Counted from the first letter of the stretch, positions 51,989-61,692 are shown. The stretch is DNA of 63,165 nucleotides from Virgibacillus_R byunsanensis (GCF_042675965.1 NZ_JBHTKJ010000066.1:1-63165), one strand, 5' to 3'. Numbers and translations: made by a program. Notes: a model not told the origin generated them from the letters alone.

Positions 51989-54478
51989 ATGGCGGATCAA
52001 CAACGTCCAAACGTTCAAGAAATAAATATTGGCCAAGAAATGCGTACGTCATTTCTTGATTATGCTATGAGTGTAATTGTGTCACGTGCATTACCAGATG
52101 TACGTGACGGATTAAAACCGGTTCATCGTAGAATATTATACGCAATGAATGATTTAGGTATGCATTCAGATAAGGCCTATAAAAAATCTGCACGTATCGT
52201 AGGTGAAGTAATTGGTAAGTATCATCCACATGGTGATTCCGCTGTTTATGAAGCGATGGTACGTATGGCACAAGACTTTAGCTATCGGTATATGCTAGTT
52301 GATGGTCATGGAAACTTCGGATCGGTTGATGGCGACTCTGCTGCTGCTATGCGTTATACAGAAGCACGGATGTCAAAACTTTCCATGGAACTTTTAAGAG
52401 ATATTAATAAAGATACAATTGATTATGCAGAAAACTATGATGGATCTGAAAGAGAGCCAGTTGTATTTCCAGCACGTTTTCCGAATCTACTTGTAAATGG
52501 AGCATCAGGGATTGCAGTTGGTATGGCCACTAATATCCCGCCACATAACATAGGGGAAACAATTGACGCTGTGTTAGCAATAAGTGAAAACCCTGAGATA
52601 ACGATTGATGAATTAATGGAAGAACACATACATGGACCTGATTTTCCTACAGCTGGGGAAATACTTGGGAGAAGTGGTATCCGAAAAGCGTATCAAACTG
52701 GAAAAGGTTCGATAACCATTCGAGCTAAAGTACATATTGATGAACATGCGAATGGGAAATCAACCATTATCGTGACAGAACTACCATATCAGGTTAATAA
52801 AGCGAGGTTAATTGAGAAAATAGCTGAGCTTGTTCGTGATAAACGAATTGATGGTATTACGGATTTACGTGATGAATCAGACCGTAATGGTATGCGTGCT
52901 GTAATTGAACTTCGTCGTGATGTTAATGCAAATGTTGTGTTGAACAATTTATATAAACAAACAGCACTACAAACTTCATTTGGAATAAATATGCTTGCAC
53001 TAGTTGATGGTCAACCAAAAGTATTAACTGTCAAACAATGTTTGGAAAACTATTTAGAGCACCAAAAAGTAATTATTAAACGTCGCACAGCATTTGAATT
53101 GCGAAAAGCAGAAGCACGTGCACATATTTTAGAAGGTTTACGAGTTGCATTAGACCATTTGGACGAAGTAATTGCACTTATTCGGAATTCCAAAACAGCT
53201 GATATTGCTCGGGATGGATTAATAGAACGCTACGGGCTGTCTGAAAAACAAGCACAAGCTATTTTAGATATGCGTTTGCAACGATTAACAGGCTTAGAAC
53301 GCGAAAAAATTGAGAATGAATATAGTGACCTACTTAAGCTGATTGAAGAATTAAGGGCGATTTTAGCAGATGAAGAAAAAGTGTTGGAGATTATTCGTGA
53401 AGAGCTTCTTGAAATCAAAGAACGATTTAACGATCAACGCCGAACTAAAATTTCACTTGGTGGTACAGACTTTATCGAGGATGAAGATCTCATACCAGTA
53501 GAAAATATCGTAATAACACTTACACATCAAGGTTACATCAAACGTTTACCAGCCTCTACGTATCGCACACAAAAACGTGGTGGTAGAGGTATCCAAGGAA
53601 TGGGAACTAATGAGGATGATTTTGTAGAACATTTAGTTTCCACATCAACCCATGATACGGTGCTTTTCTTTACAAATAAAGGAAAGGTCTATCGTTCCAA
53701 AGGATATGAAGTTCCTGAATTCAGTCGAACTGCAAAGGGTATTCCAATCATTAACTTGTTACAAATCGAGAAAGATGAGTGGATTAATGCTGTCATTTCT
53801 GTAAAAGAATTTTCTAATGACTGGTATTTATTCTTCACGACAAGACACGGTATATCCAAGCGAACGCAATTATCCCAATTCGCTAATATTCGTAAAGGTG
53901 GTTTAATTGCGGTTGGGCTTCGTGAGGAAGATGAGTTGATTTCTGTTCGATTAACGGATGGTACAAAGGATATTATGCTTGCGACACAAAATGGTTATCT
54001 CATTCGTTTTCCAGAGGATCAAGTTCGCTCAATGGGTAGAACAGCTGCAGGTGTCCGTGGTATTTCCTTACGTGGTGATGATGTAGTTGTATCCATGGAA
54101 ATTTTAGATGAAGGACTACAAGTTCTTCATGTGACAAATCATGGGGTAGGAAAACGTACTCCTGAAGGTCAATACCGTATTACTAAACGTGGTGGCAAAG
54201 GTATTTTCACCTGTAAACTAGCAGACACAGACCATGTTGTTGCAGTAAAAGCAGTAACTGGTGAAGAAGATATTATGCTCATAACAGTAGCCGGTGTGTT
54301 AATTCGTATCCCTGTTGAAGGAATTTCACAAACAGGCCGTAACACACAAGGTGTACGTCTCATTCGTTTGCAAGAAGAAGAAGAAGTAGCAACCGTTGCC
54401 AAAATAGAGCAAACAGAAGAAGAATTAGAAGAAGAGACAACGGAGTCATCTGATGAAGAACTAGACAGTGAGGAATAA
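51989..54478 (+). CDS. gyrA: DNA gyrase subunit A
   Basis: GyrA (829 aa) cuts and rejoins DNA. The catalytic Tyr123 is in AAMRYTEARMS. The quinolone-resistance region HPHGDSAVYEAM has Ser84 and Glu88, the sensitive wild-type form. The GyrA box is QKRGGRG, and the C-terminal domain forms a six-bladed wheel with repeated K/R-G segments, ending in a very acidic tail. The ATG at 51989 follows AGGAGG by 10 nt; a longer frame starts upstream without need. Confidence 0.97.
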   Translation: MADQQRPNVQEINIGQEMRTSFLDYAMSVIVSRALPDVRDGLKPVHRRILYAMNDLGMHSDKAYKKSARIVGEVIGKYHPHGDSAVYEAMVRMAQDFSYRYMLVDGHGNFGSVDGDSAAAMRYTEARMSKLSMELLRDINKDTIDYAENYDGSEREPVVFPARFPNLLVNGASGIAVGMATNIPPHNIGETIDAVLAISENPEITIDELMEEHIHGPDFPTAGEILGRSGIRKAYQTGKGSITIRAKVHIDEHANGKSTIIVTELPYQVNKARLIEKIAELVRDKRIDGITDLRDESDRNGMRAVIELRRDVNANVVLNNLYKQTALQTSFGINMLALVDGQPKVLTVKQCLENYLEHQKVIIKRRTAFELRKAEARAHILEGLRVALDHLDEVIALIRNSKTADIARDGLIERYGLSEKQAQAILDMRLQRLTGLEREKIENEYSDLLKLIEELRAILADEEKVLEIIREELLEIKERFNDQRRTKISLGGTDFIEDEDLIPVENIVITLTHQGYIKRLPASTYRTQKRGGRGIQGMGTNEDDFVEHLVSTSTHDTVLFFTNKGKVYRSKGYEVPEFSRTAKGIPIINLLQIEKDEWINAVISVKEFSNDWYLFFTTRHGISKRTQLSQFANIRKGGLIAVGLREEDELISVRLTDGTKDIMLATQNGYLIRFPEDQVRSMGRTAAGVRGISLRGDDVVVSMEILDEGLQVLHVTNHGVGKRTPEGQYRITKRGGKGIFTCKLADTDHVVAVKAVTGEEDIMLITVAGVLIRIPVEGISQTGRNTQGVRLIRLQEEEEVATVAKIEQTEEELEEETTESSDEELDSEE

Positions 54479-54510
54479 GTGAATAGCTTTCGTTATCTGA
54501 TATTTAGTTA

Positions 54511-54554
54511 AACTTCGGCACTCGCTATAAGACAAAAGCGAATGCCGAGTTTTC
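54511..54554 (+). terminator. Terminator of gyrA
   Basis: AACTTCGGCACTCGC pairs with GCGAATGCCGAGTT (54538-54551), followed by TTTCT. Confidence 0.8.
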
Positions 54555-54592
54555 TAAGGTGTGTCTATTATTGTGATGTTAGGGGGAGTCAC

Positions 54593-55696
54593 ATGCGTGT
54601 GCAGCCATCACAACTCGTTTCTGGGTGTGTGTTATTGACTGATGTTATGGGGAAAACACATAAGCCGATTGTACAGAAAAATACAGTTTTAACAGAACAG
54701 CATATTTTACTATTACAAAAGTTTTTAATCGAAACAGTTGATGTATCAGGAAAACTCTCTGATGGTAAAGAGTTCGTACCAAAAATGGCAGAGCAAGAGA
54801 AAAATACTAAAAAAACGGCAACAAGTGAATTATCTTCATCATATCCTGATTCATTTGAGGAACATTATGATCAGGTAGTAGCTAATTATAAAAAAATGTT
54901 TACAAGCTGGCAGAGTAATGTTGCCATTGATATGCCGTTAGCACGCCAACTATTGATTCCACTATTTGAAAGAGTAGATACAACCAATTCAGCTGTTTAT
55001 ACGTTACATCATTATGCTACCAAAAAGGATTATTTTTACCATCACTGTGTTTCTGTAGGAATTCTCTCTGCCTATTTAGCAAAGAAAATGGGCTATAAAA
55101 AAGGGGAATGGCTGCAGGTGGGATTAGCTGGTTTTCTATGTGATAGTGGGATGGCTAAAATAGATCCCTCCATTGTGACAAAAACTAGCGCATTAAATTT
55201 AACTGAGTTAGAAGAAATTAAAAAGCATCCTACCTATTCCTATCGTCTGGTTGAACATATTCCAACCATTACAAAAGCAGTGAAGCTAGCTGTATTACAG
55301 CATCATGAACGTCGCGACGGTAGTGGATATCCACTTGGATTAGCAAAAAGAAAGATCCATATGTACGCTCGAATTATTGCTGTTTGTGATATGTATCATG
55401 CGATGACATGCGAACGATTGTATAAAGAAAAACTTTCTCCATTTAAAGTGATAGAAGAAATTCAAAAAGAACAGTATTCGAAGCTTGATCCAGAAGTGGT
55501 GCAACTATTTATTGAAAGTTTATCTAACTTTTCAATTGGAACAAGGGTTAAGCTTTCCAATAATAAGATTGCTGAGATTGTTTTTGTGGAATCCAAACAG
55601 CCAACCAGACCAATGGTTCGACTTGATGGCGAAAACGAAATTATTACATTAAAAAATGAATCGTCATTATATATTAATGAAATTTTAGGGAACTAA
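54593..55696 (+). CDS. HD-GYP-like protein with an altered HD motif
   Basis: This 367-aa protein has an HD-GYP-type domain (about 130-320) that in active members hydrolyses c-di-GMP or related nucleotides. The late motifs are kept: HP (near 212) and HHERRDGSGYP (237-247). The core HD pair is not: where LLHDIGK is expected, it reads FLCDSGMAK (Cys183-Asp184), so one metal ligand is replaced. It may be a non-catalytic sensor or have changed metal chemistry. The ATG at 54593 follows AGGGGGA by 5 nt. It follows gyrA where B. subtilis has an rRNA operon. Confidence 0.82.
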   Translation: MRVQPSQLVSGCVLLTDVMGKTHKPIVQKNTVLTEQHILLLQKFLIETVDVSGKLSDGKEFVPKMAEQEKNTKKTATSELSSSYPDSFEEHYDQVVANYKKMFTSWQSNVAIDMPLARQLLIPLFERVDTTNSAVYTLHHYATKKDYFYHHCVSVGILSAYLAKKMGYKKGEWLQVGLAGFLCDSGMAKIDPSIVTKTSALNLTELEEIKKHPTYSYRLVEHIPTITKAVKLAVLQHHERRDGSGYPLGLAKRKIHMYARIIAVCDMYHAMTCERLYKEKLSPFKVIEEIQKEQYSKLDPEVVQLFIESLSNFSIGTRVKLSNNKIAEIVFVESKQPTRPMVRLDGENEIITLKNESSLYINEILGN

Positions 55697-55717
55697 CTTA
55701 GCTGTTAGTTCCTTTTA
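55689..55717. terminator. Shared terminator of the HD-GYP gene and yaaC
   Basis: GGAACTAAC (55689-55697) and GTTAGTTCC (55704-55712) with TTTTAT. The two convergent genes have their stop codons inside the two arms of the same stem (55694-55696 and 55705-55707). Confidence 0.88.
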
Positions 55718-56649
55718 TACTTTAGTAGTTCATTCTCAAGCAGTAATGGGATTTTGTCGGACGTGATTTCTAAAAATTGACGAATAAAAGGGTAATCCAA
55801 TTCAGATTTTGTTGATAATAATTCTCCCCACCACTCTGCTTCATAACGGCAAAGCATGCTGAGATTATATAAAAGCAGGTAATGAACCATTACTTCAGAT
55901 ATGGGAGTAAAATGATTTCTGTGGATTGGAAATAGAATTTTCTCCTTGCCCAAATCTATAAAAAATGGACCATGGGATGTTGTTATTGGTTCTATTAATT
56001 CTATATTAATTTGTGATTGTTCTACTTTTAATTTATTAATGTTTGGGAGATGATTTTTTATCCGGTGTAGAAATGATTTCTCTGTTAGATGGTAACTATC
56101 TAATAAATGTAATGGTATCTGTAATGTATTTGTTCCAGTCTCCCCTACTACTACCATCATTTCTTCATTATTAAAGTTAAATAAAGAATTCATTTCTGGA
56201 ATCAGAGCTAACAAGTGGTTCATTTTAATTTTTTCAAAAGGAAATCGTTCAATTGAAAATAGGTGCTGTGAGAAGTAAGGAAATAATCCGTTATGCTGAA
56301 TTTTCACTTCATCGTGCATAAACGTATAATGCTTTTTTTTACGTTTTCGACTAGAAACCCCATGTGCTAATAGACTTGTTGATTCAGGATAGCTAGGACG
56401 TGTTGTTAGTAAGCAAGCTTTTAAGAGGTGCACCATTCCGTAAAAAAATAAGACAGGTTGTAACAAAGGATCAATTTTTTTACCGTTTTCATAAAATTTC
56501 ATTCCATGATCAATATAGTACATAAAGGGGCTATAATTTTCATAGCTTTTTGGTTCAGCATCAGCAATGCCAATATTGTTATAACATTGGTATAAGTAGT
56601 TTTGTGCTGTTTGTTGTGATTGCAAATAAGTATAAAAGGAGTGCATCAT
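55705..56649 (-). CDS. yaaC: YaaC family protein of unknown function
   Basis: YaaC (314 aa) is a conserved Firmicutes protein next to guaB. The segments QPVLFFYGMVHLLKACLLTTRPSYPES and LLAHGVSSRKRKKK are the family hallmarks. No catalytic motif is recognised and its function is unknown. The ATG at 56649 is favoured by GAGGT 6 nt upstream over the ATG at 56661. It is the only gene right of oriC that faces the replication fork. Confidence 0.9.
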   Translation of the reverse strand: MMHSFYTYLQSQQTAQNYLYQCYNNIGIADAEPKSYENYSPFMYYIDHGMKFYENGKKIDPLLQPVLFFYGMVHLLKACLLTTRPSYPESTSLLAHGVSSRKRKKKHYTFMHDEVKIQHNGLFPYFSQHLFSIERFPFEKIKMNHLLALIPEMNSLFNFNNEEMMVVVGETGTNTLQIPLHLLDSYHLTEKSFLHRIKNHLPNINKLKVEQSQINIELIEPITTSHGPFFIDLGKEKILFPIHRNHFTPISEVMVHYLLLYNLSMLCRYEAEWWGELLSTKSELDYPFIRQFLEITSDKIPLLLENELLKYKRN

Positions 56650-56837
56650 TGTTAACCTCATAACTATTAAAATATTTTGAATCTACTTTCTTTTTCACGG
56701 AAGCTGATATGCTATTGAAAAACGTGTACTGATAACGTATTGTATATAACAATAGAATTGCTTATATAGTTTGACCAGAATTATAAATAATAATCAATAG
56801 CACATGGAGTTAACCATTACAAAGGAGGATGTAAAAG

Positions 56838-58307
56838 ATGCGTGGAGACAAATTTGAAAAAGAAGGACTTACGTTTGATGATGTATTATTAATGCCTGCC
56901 AAGTCTGAGGTATTGCCAAAGGATGTAGATGTTAGCACTACATTATCTGAGAATATAAAGCTGCACTCCCCCTTTATTAGTGCTGGGATGGACACGGTTA
57001 CAGAAGCTCCGCTGGCCATTTCCATGGCTCGTCAAGGCGGAATTGGTGTCATTCATAAGAACATGTCGATTGAAGAACAAGCAGAACATGTAGATCGTGT
57101 GAAACGCTCTGAAAGTGGTGTAATTACCAATCCTTTTTTCCTCACTCCAGAAAATCAAGTTTATGATGCAGAACATCTAATGGGGAAATTCCGTATTTCA
57201 GGAGTACCAATTGTAAACAGTATTGATGGTCAAAAGCTTGTTGGTATTTTAACAAATCGAGATTTACGTTTTATTCAAGATTATTCGATTATGATTGCTG
57301 ATGTGATGACAAGTGAAAATCTTGTTACCGCACCGGTAGGAACAACACTAGATGAAGCCGAAAAACTTTTACAGAAATATAAAATTGAAAAATTACCTCT
57401 TGTTGATGATAACGATGTTCTAAAAGGGTTAATAACGATTAAAGATATTGAAAAAGTTATTGAGTTTCCACATGCTGCCAAGGATGTACATGGGAGATTG
57501 CTGGTTGGTGCAGCAGTTGGTGTTACAGCTGATTCCATGAAGCGGATTGAGAAATTGGTTGATGCTGGTGTTGATGTGATCGTTATTGATACCGCTCATG
57601 GGCATTCCAAAGGTGTTATCGAACAGGTTAAAATAGTTAGAGAAGCATATCCTGACTTAGACATTATTGCTGGAAATGTAGCAACAGCTGAAGCAACAGT
57701 GGAATTAATCGAAGCAGGCGCATCTATTGTAAAAGTCGGAATTGGACCTGGTTCCATTTGTACAACCCGTGTCGTTGCTGGTGTAGGTGTACCACAAATC
57801 ACTGCAGTACATGACTGTGCAGTTGCAGCAAGTGAATACGGTGTACCAGTAATTGCTGATGGCGGGATTAAATATTCTGGTGATATTGTAAAAGCACTTG
57901 CTGCTGGCGCGCACGCAGTTATGCTAGGCAGCTTGTTTGCGGGAGTATCGGAAAGCCCGGGTGAAACGGAAATTTTCCAAGGTAGACGGTATAAGGTGTA
58001 CCGTGGAATGGGATCTGTTGGCGCTATGAAATCTGGCTCTAAGGATCGTTATTTCCAAGATACAGAAGATGCTAAGAAGCTCGTTCCAGAAGGGATAGAA
58101 GGTCGTCTAGCTTATAAAGGACCACTGGTAGATACTGTTCACCAATTGGTTGGTGGATTACGTGCTGGAATGGGCTATTGTGGCACTGAATCAATTGAAG
58201 CATTACGAAACGATGCTCGTTTTATTCGCATCACCAATGCTGGTTTACGTGAAAGTCATCCTCACGACGTCCAGATCACCAAAGAAGCACCAAATTATAC
58301 TGTATAA
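56838..58307 (+). CDS. guaB: Inosine-5'-monophosphate dehydrogenase
   Basis: GuaB (489 aa) oxidises IMP to XMP with NAD, the committed step to GMP. The barrel carries the catalytic Cys308 in GIGPGSICTTRVV and the K+ site; the flap region GMGSVGAM follows. A pair of CBS domains (about 95-210) lies in the barrel and responds to nucleotides. AAAGGAGG precedes the ATG. An upstream TTGCTT/TATAAA pair may be its promoter. It ends with a good terminator. Confidence 0.97.
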   Translation: MRGDKFEKEGLTFDDVLLMPAKSEVLPKDVDVSTTLSENIKLHSPFISAGMDTVTEAPLAISMARQGGIGVIHKNMSIEEQAEHVDRVKRSESGVITNPFFLTPENQVYDAEHLMGKFRISGVPIVNSIDGQKLVGILTNRDLRFIQDYSIMIADVMTSENLVTAPVGTTLDEAEKLLQKYKIEKLPLVDDNDVLKGLITIKDIEKVIEFPHAAKDVHGRLLVGAAVGVTADSMKRIEKLVDAGVDVIVIDTAHGHSKGVIEQVKIVREAYPDLDIIAGNVATAEATVELIEAGASIVKVGIGPGSICTTRVVAGVGVPQITAVHDCAVAASEYGVPVIADGGIKYSGDIVKALAAGAHAVMLGSLFAGVSESPGETEIFQGRRYKVYRGMGSVGAMKSGSKDRYFQDTEDAKKLVPEGIEGRLAYKGPLVDTVHQLVGGLRAGMGYCGTESIEALRNDARFIRITNAGLRESHPHDVQITKEAPNYTV

Positions 58308-58380
58308 GTAAAAGCGATAAATTCCAATTAAATTAGTAACTCTAGTAAACAAAATGGTGCACATTACCTATAAAAAAAGT

Positions 58381-58410
58381 ATAGATGGGGACTATTCCCC
58401 GTCTATTTTT
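58381..58410 (+). terminator. Terminator of guaB
   Basis: ATAGATGGGGA (58381-58391) pairs with TCCCCGTCTAT (58396-58406), then TTTT. Confidence 0.9.
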
Positions 58411-58513
58411 CTGGCTTTTTTTGTGGTAAAATACTATAGGTGCATAGTTTAGGAAAGATACATATGCATCAAAAAATAGTAAGCCATAAAGCATAAGGTG
58501 GAGGTAGAGAGAG

Positions 58514-59845
58514 TTGAGACATAGATTCCAAAAAAACGTTGCATTACTACTTGTATTTCTTATAAGTTTGACAACGTTTGTTACACAGCCAATATCTGTT
58601 GAGGCAGCTGAATTAGATATTCAAGCAGAATCAGCTATTTTAGTTGATGCAGAGACAGGAAAGATTTTGTTTTCCAAAAATCCTGATATTGCACTTCCAC
58701 CAGCTAGTATGACTAAAATGATGACGGAATATCTCGTATGGGAAGCCATCGAAGAAGGTCAAATCAGCTGGGATACAACAACACAAATCAGTGACTATCC
58801 ATATAGTATATCCGCTGATAACAGTTTTTCAGGTGTAGGATTACGCCAAAATAAGGATTATACTGTTGAAGAATTATATGAAGCAATGGCCATTAATTCC
58901 GATAACGCTACTACAATTGCACTTGCGGAACTTATAGCAGGTTCTGAGGGCGACTTTGTAAAGCTTATGAATGAAAAAGGCGAAGAAATGGGTCTTCCAG
59001 ATTTTAAATTTGTTAATTCAACTGGATTAGCGAATGAATCCCTTGGGGAAAATTATCCAGAGGGAACAGAACCAGATGCAAATAATTTGTTATCAGCACG
59101 TTCTTCAGCGTTACTTGCCTTTCATTTAGTAAATGATTTCCCAGATGCATTAGATATTTCTAGTGTTCCAGAGACTATATTTGATGAACAAAACATTCGA
59201 AATTGGAATTACATGCTTCCACACGATGCGGAGTATTTACAACAATACCATTATGAAGGTGTTGACGGTTTAAAAACAGGCTACACAGACCTTGCTGGAT
59301 ATTGTTTTACAGGTACAGCTTTAAAAGATGGTAAACGTTTAATTTCTGTTGTAATGAAAACGGAAAGTGAGGATGCCCGTTTTAAACAAACTGCAAGATT
59401 ACTTGATTACGGTTATTCACAATTCGAAACCAAGGAGCTTTTTCCTGCAGATTACCAATTAGAGGATGAATCATCTTTACCGGTAGCTAAAGGAAAAGAA
59501 GACGTGGTGGAGATCGCTACAAGTGATGCATTTAATATACCAATTAAACAAGGTGAAGAAGAGCAGTACTCCATGAAATACACCATAGATGAAGGTAAGT
59601 TAAATAAAGATGGCGAATTAACTGCGCCGATTGAACAGGGGGAAAAAATAGGTACAGCTGAACTTGTTTATGATGGTGAAATAGATTATGGATATATATT
59701 TGGTGAAGCTAACAAAACTGTTGATTTAGTAACAAAAGACGGTGTAGAGAAATCGAATTGGTTTATGCTGACCTTAGGTGCAATTGGTGACTTTTTCAGT
59801 AATATATTCTCTACAGTCGTTGATACTGTTAAAGGTTGGTTTTAA
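58514..59845 (+). CDS. dacA: D-alanyl-D-alanine carboxypeptidase (PBP5)
   Basis: DacA (443 aa) trims the terminal D-alanine from peptidoglycan pentapeptides. A signal peptide (about 1-31, cleaved near VEAAE) leads to the penicillin-binding domain with active Ser65-Lys68 (SMTK), SDN (129-131) and KTG (in GLKTGYTD). A beta-rich stalk domain and a C-terminal amphipathic membrane anchor (FFSNIFSTVVDTVKGWF) follow. The start is TTG at 58514 with GGAGG upstream. It is followed by pdxST. Confidence 0.95.
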   Translation: MRHRFQKNVALLLVFLISLTTFVTQPISVEAAELDIQAESAILVDAETGKILFSKNPDIALPPASMTKMMTEYLVWEAIEEGQISWDTTTQISDYPYSISADNSFSGVGLRQNKDYTVEELYEAMAINSDNATTIALAELIAGSEGDFVKLMNEKGEEMGLPDFKFVNSTGLANESLGENYPEGTEPDANNLLSARSSALLAFHLVNDFPDALDISSVPETIFDEQNIRNWNYMLPHDAEYLQQYHYEGVDGLKTGYTDLAGYCFTGTALKDGKRLISVVMKTESEDARFKQTARLLDYGYSQFETKELFPADYQLEDESSLPVAKGKEDVVEIATSDAFNIPIKQGEEEQYSMKYTIDEGKLNKDGELTAPIEQGEKIGTAELVYDGEIDYGYIFGEANKTVDLVTKDGVEKSNWFMLTLGAIGDFFSNIFSTVVDTVKGWF

Positions 59846-59889
59846 ATAGTAATATAGTAGTAACTTAATGTATATAGGAGGAAAATAAT

Positions 59890-60774
59890 ATGACAAATAC
59901 AGGTACAGAACGTGTTAAACGTGGTATGGCAGAAATGCAAAAAGGTGGCGTCATCATGGACGTTGTCAACGCCGAGCAGGCAAAAATCGCAGAAGCATCT
60001 GGGGCAGTTGCTGTTATGGCACTAGAACGCGTACCCTCAGATATTCGTGCAGCAGGTGGAGTAGCTCGTATGGCTAGCCCTGAAATTACAGAAGAAGTTA
60101 TGAATGCAGTATCTATACCTGTAATGGCAAAAGCTCGTATTGGGCATATTACAGAGGCACGCGTGCTGGAATCTATGGGTGTTGACTATATTGACGAGAG
60201 TGAAGTATTGACACCAGCTGATGATATCTTTCATCTGAAAAAATCAGATTTCACAGTACCATTTGTTTGTGGATGTCGTAATCTAGGCGAAGCCGCTCGT
60301 CGAATTGGTGAAGGTGCTTCTATGTTACGTACAAAAGGGGAACCAGGTACAGGTAACATTGTTGAAGCAGTACGTCATATGCGTGAAGTACAATCAGAAA
60401 TTAGAATGCTTACTGCAATGTCTGAGGATGAAGTAATGACATATGCAAAAAATATTGGTGCACCATATGAACTTTTATTAGAAATTAAAAGAGAAGGCCG
60501 TCTACCAGTTGTTAACTTTGCTGCAGGGGGTATTGCAACACCAGCAGATGCAGGGTTAATGATGGAATTAGGCGCAGATGGTGTATTCGTTGGATCTGGT
60601 ATTTTCAAATCTAACAATCCAGAAAAGTTTGCAAAAGCGATTGTAGAAGCTACAACTCATTACAAGGATTATAAATTAATTGCCGAGCTATCTAAAGGCT
60701 TAGGTACAGCTATGAAAGGTATCGAAATGGGTACATTGGAAGCACAAGATCGCATGCAAGATCGCAGCGAGTAA
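59890..60774 (+). CDS. pdxS: Pyridoxal 5'-phosphate synthase, PdxS subunit
   Basis: PdxS (294 aa; YaaD) condenses ribose 5-phosphate, glyceraldehyde 3-phosphate and ammonia into vitamin B6. The key Lys is in VMDVVNAEQAKIAE / VMAKARIGH, and GGIATPADAGLMMELGADG binds phosphate. AGGAGG precedes it. It works as a dodecamer with PdxT, encoded 18 bp downstream. Confidence 0.97.
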   Translation: MTNTGTERVKRGMAEMQKGGVIMDVVNAEQAKIAEASGAVAVMALERVPSDIRAAGGVARMASPEITEEVMNAVSIPVMAKARIGHITEARVLESMGVDYIDESEVLTPADDIFHLKKSDFTVPFVCGCRNLGEAARRIGEGASMLRTKGEPGTGNIVEAVRHMREVQSEIRMLTAMSEDEVMTYAKNIGAPYELLLEIKREGRLPVVNFAAGGIATPADAGLMMELGADGVFVGSGIFKSNNPEKFAKAIVEATTHYKDYKLIAELSKGLGTAMKGIEMGTLEAQDRMQDRSE

Positions 60775-60792
60775 TGGAAAAGAGGAATTCGT

Positions 60793-61383
60793 ATGGTAAC
60801 AATTGGAGTACTCGCATTACAAGGAGCAGTTCGAGAGCATATTCGTGCCATTGAAGAATCCGGTGCAAAAGCAATTCAAATTAAACATAGAGAACAACTT
60901 CATGAAATAGATGGATTAATCCTTCCTGGTGGTGAAAGTACGACAATGCGCAGATTGATCGATAGCTACGACTTTTTCACTGCGATTCAGGAGTTTGGAG
61001 AACAAGGGAAACCAATATTCGGAACATGTGCAGGTTTGATCCTAATGGCAAACGAAATTGAAGGCCAGGATCCTGCCCATATGGGGTTAATGAATATGAA
61101 AGTGGCACGCAATGCATTTGGACGTCAGGTTGCGAGTTTTGAAGCAGAACTTGCGATAACCCATGTTGCTGATGACTTTAATGCTGTGTTTATTCGAGCG
61201 CCGTATGTTTTACAAGCAGGACCTGAAGTTGAGATACTAGCAACGTATCAGGATCGAATTGTAGCAGCCAAACAAGGTCATTATCTTTGTACTGCTTTTC
61301 ATCCCGAGTTGACCGATGATAATCGTGTTGTTGAGTATTTTGTTACAATGGTTAAACAATCTCTCAAAACACTTGCATCTTAA
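60793..61383 (+). CDS. pdxT: Pyridoxal 5'-phosphate synthase glutaminase, PdxT subunit
   Basis: PdxT (196 aa; YaaE) releases ammonia from glutamine for PdxS. It is a class I glutaminase with the nucleophile in FGTCAGLIL and the His-Glu pair in FHPELTDD; LPGGESTTMRRL is the PdxT signature. AGAGGAA precedes the ATG. Its last codons overlap the probable serS leader promoter. Confidence 0.96.
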   Translation: MVTIGVLALQGAVREHIRAIEESGAKAIQIKHREQLHEIDGLILPGGESTTMRRLIDSYDFFTAIQEFGEQGKPIFGTCAGLILMANEIEGQDPAHMGLMNMKVARNAFGRQVASFEAELAITHVADDFNAVFIRAPYVLQAGPEVEILATYQDRIVAAKQGHYLCTAFHPELTDDNRVVEYFVTMVKQSLKTLAS

Positions 61384-61401
61384 TGAAAAATTGTCTATGA
61401 T
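61373..61401 (+). promoter_or_regulatory. Promoter of the serS T-box leader
   Basis: TTGCAT (61373-61378) and TATGAT (61396-61401) are 17 bp apart; the -35 lies inside the end of pdxT. Predicted start is near 61408. Confidence 0.55.
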
Positions 61402-61407
61402 ATATCA

Positions 61408-61664
61408 TAATCAATACAAACGTTATAAAAGTGATGACAGGAACTAGTAACAGCAATTCATTCAAAAGAGAGTCGATGGGTGGTGTGAATCGATGATTGG
61501 GTGCTGTGAATCCATCCTTGAACTGGTTTATGGAATGTATTCAAAGTAAGTAAACCCGGTTAGGCACCGTTAAAAGCTGTGAGCCGGAAGAGAAATCTTC
61601 AATAAGGGTGGCAACGCGGGAATAATACTCTCGTCCCTATTTTAATGGGGACGGGAGTTTTTTA
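61408..61664 (+). promoter_or_regulatory. Serine T-box riboswitch of serS
   Basis: The leader contains the T-box AGGGTGGCAACGCGGG (61605-61620). The TGGC in it is complementary to the GCCA end of tRNA-Ser (discriminator G). A UCC triplet in GTGAATCCATCC (61511-61513) is the probable specifier codon. A strong terminator, ACTCTCGTCCC with GGGACGGGAGT and a T-run (61627-61664), follows. Uncharged tRNA-Ser should stabilise the antiterminator and switch serS on. Confidence 0.93.
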
Positions 61665-61692
61665 TATTTTTGCAGAAAGGTTCACCATAAGA

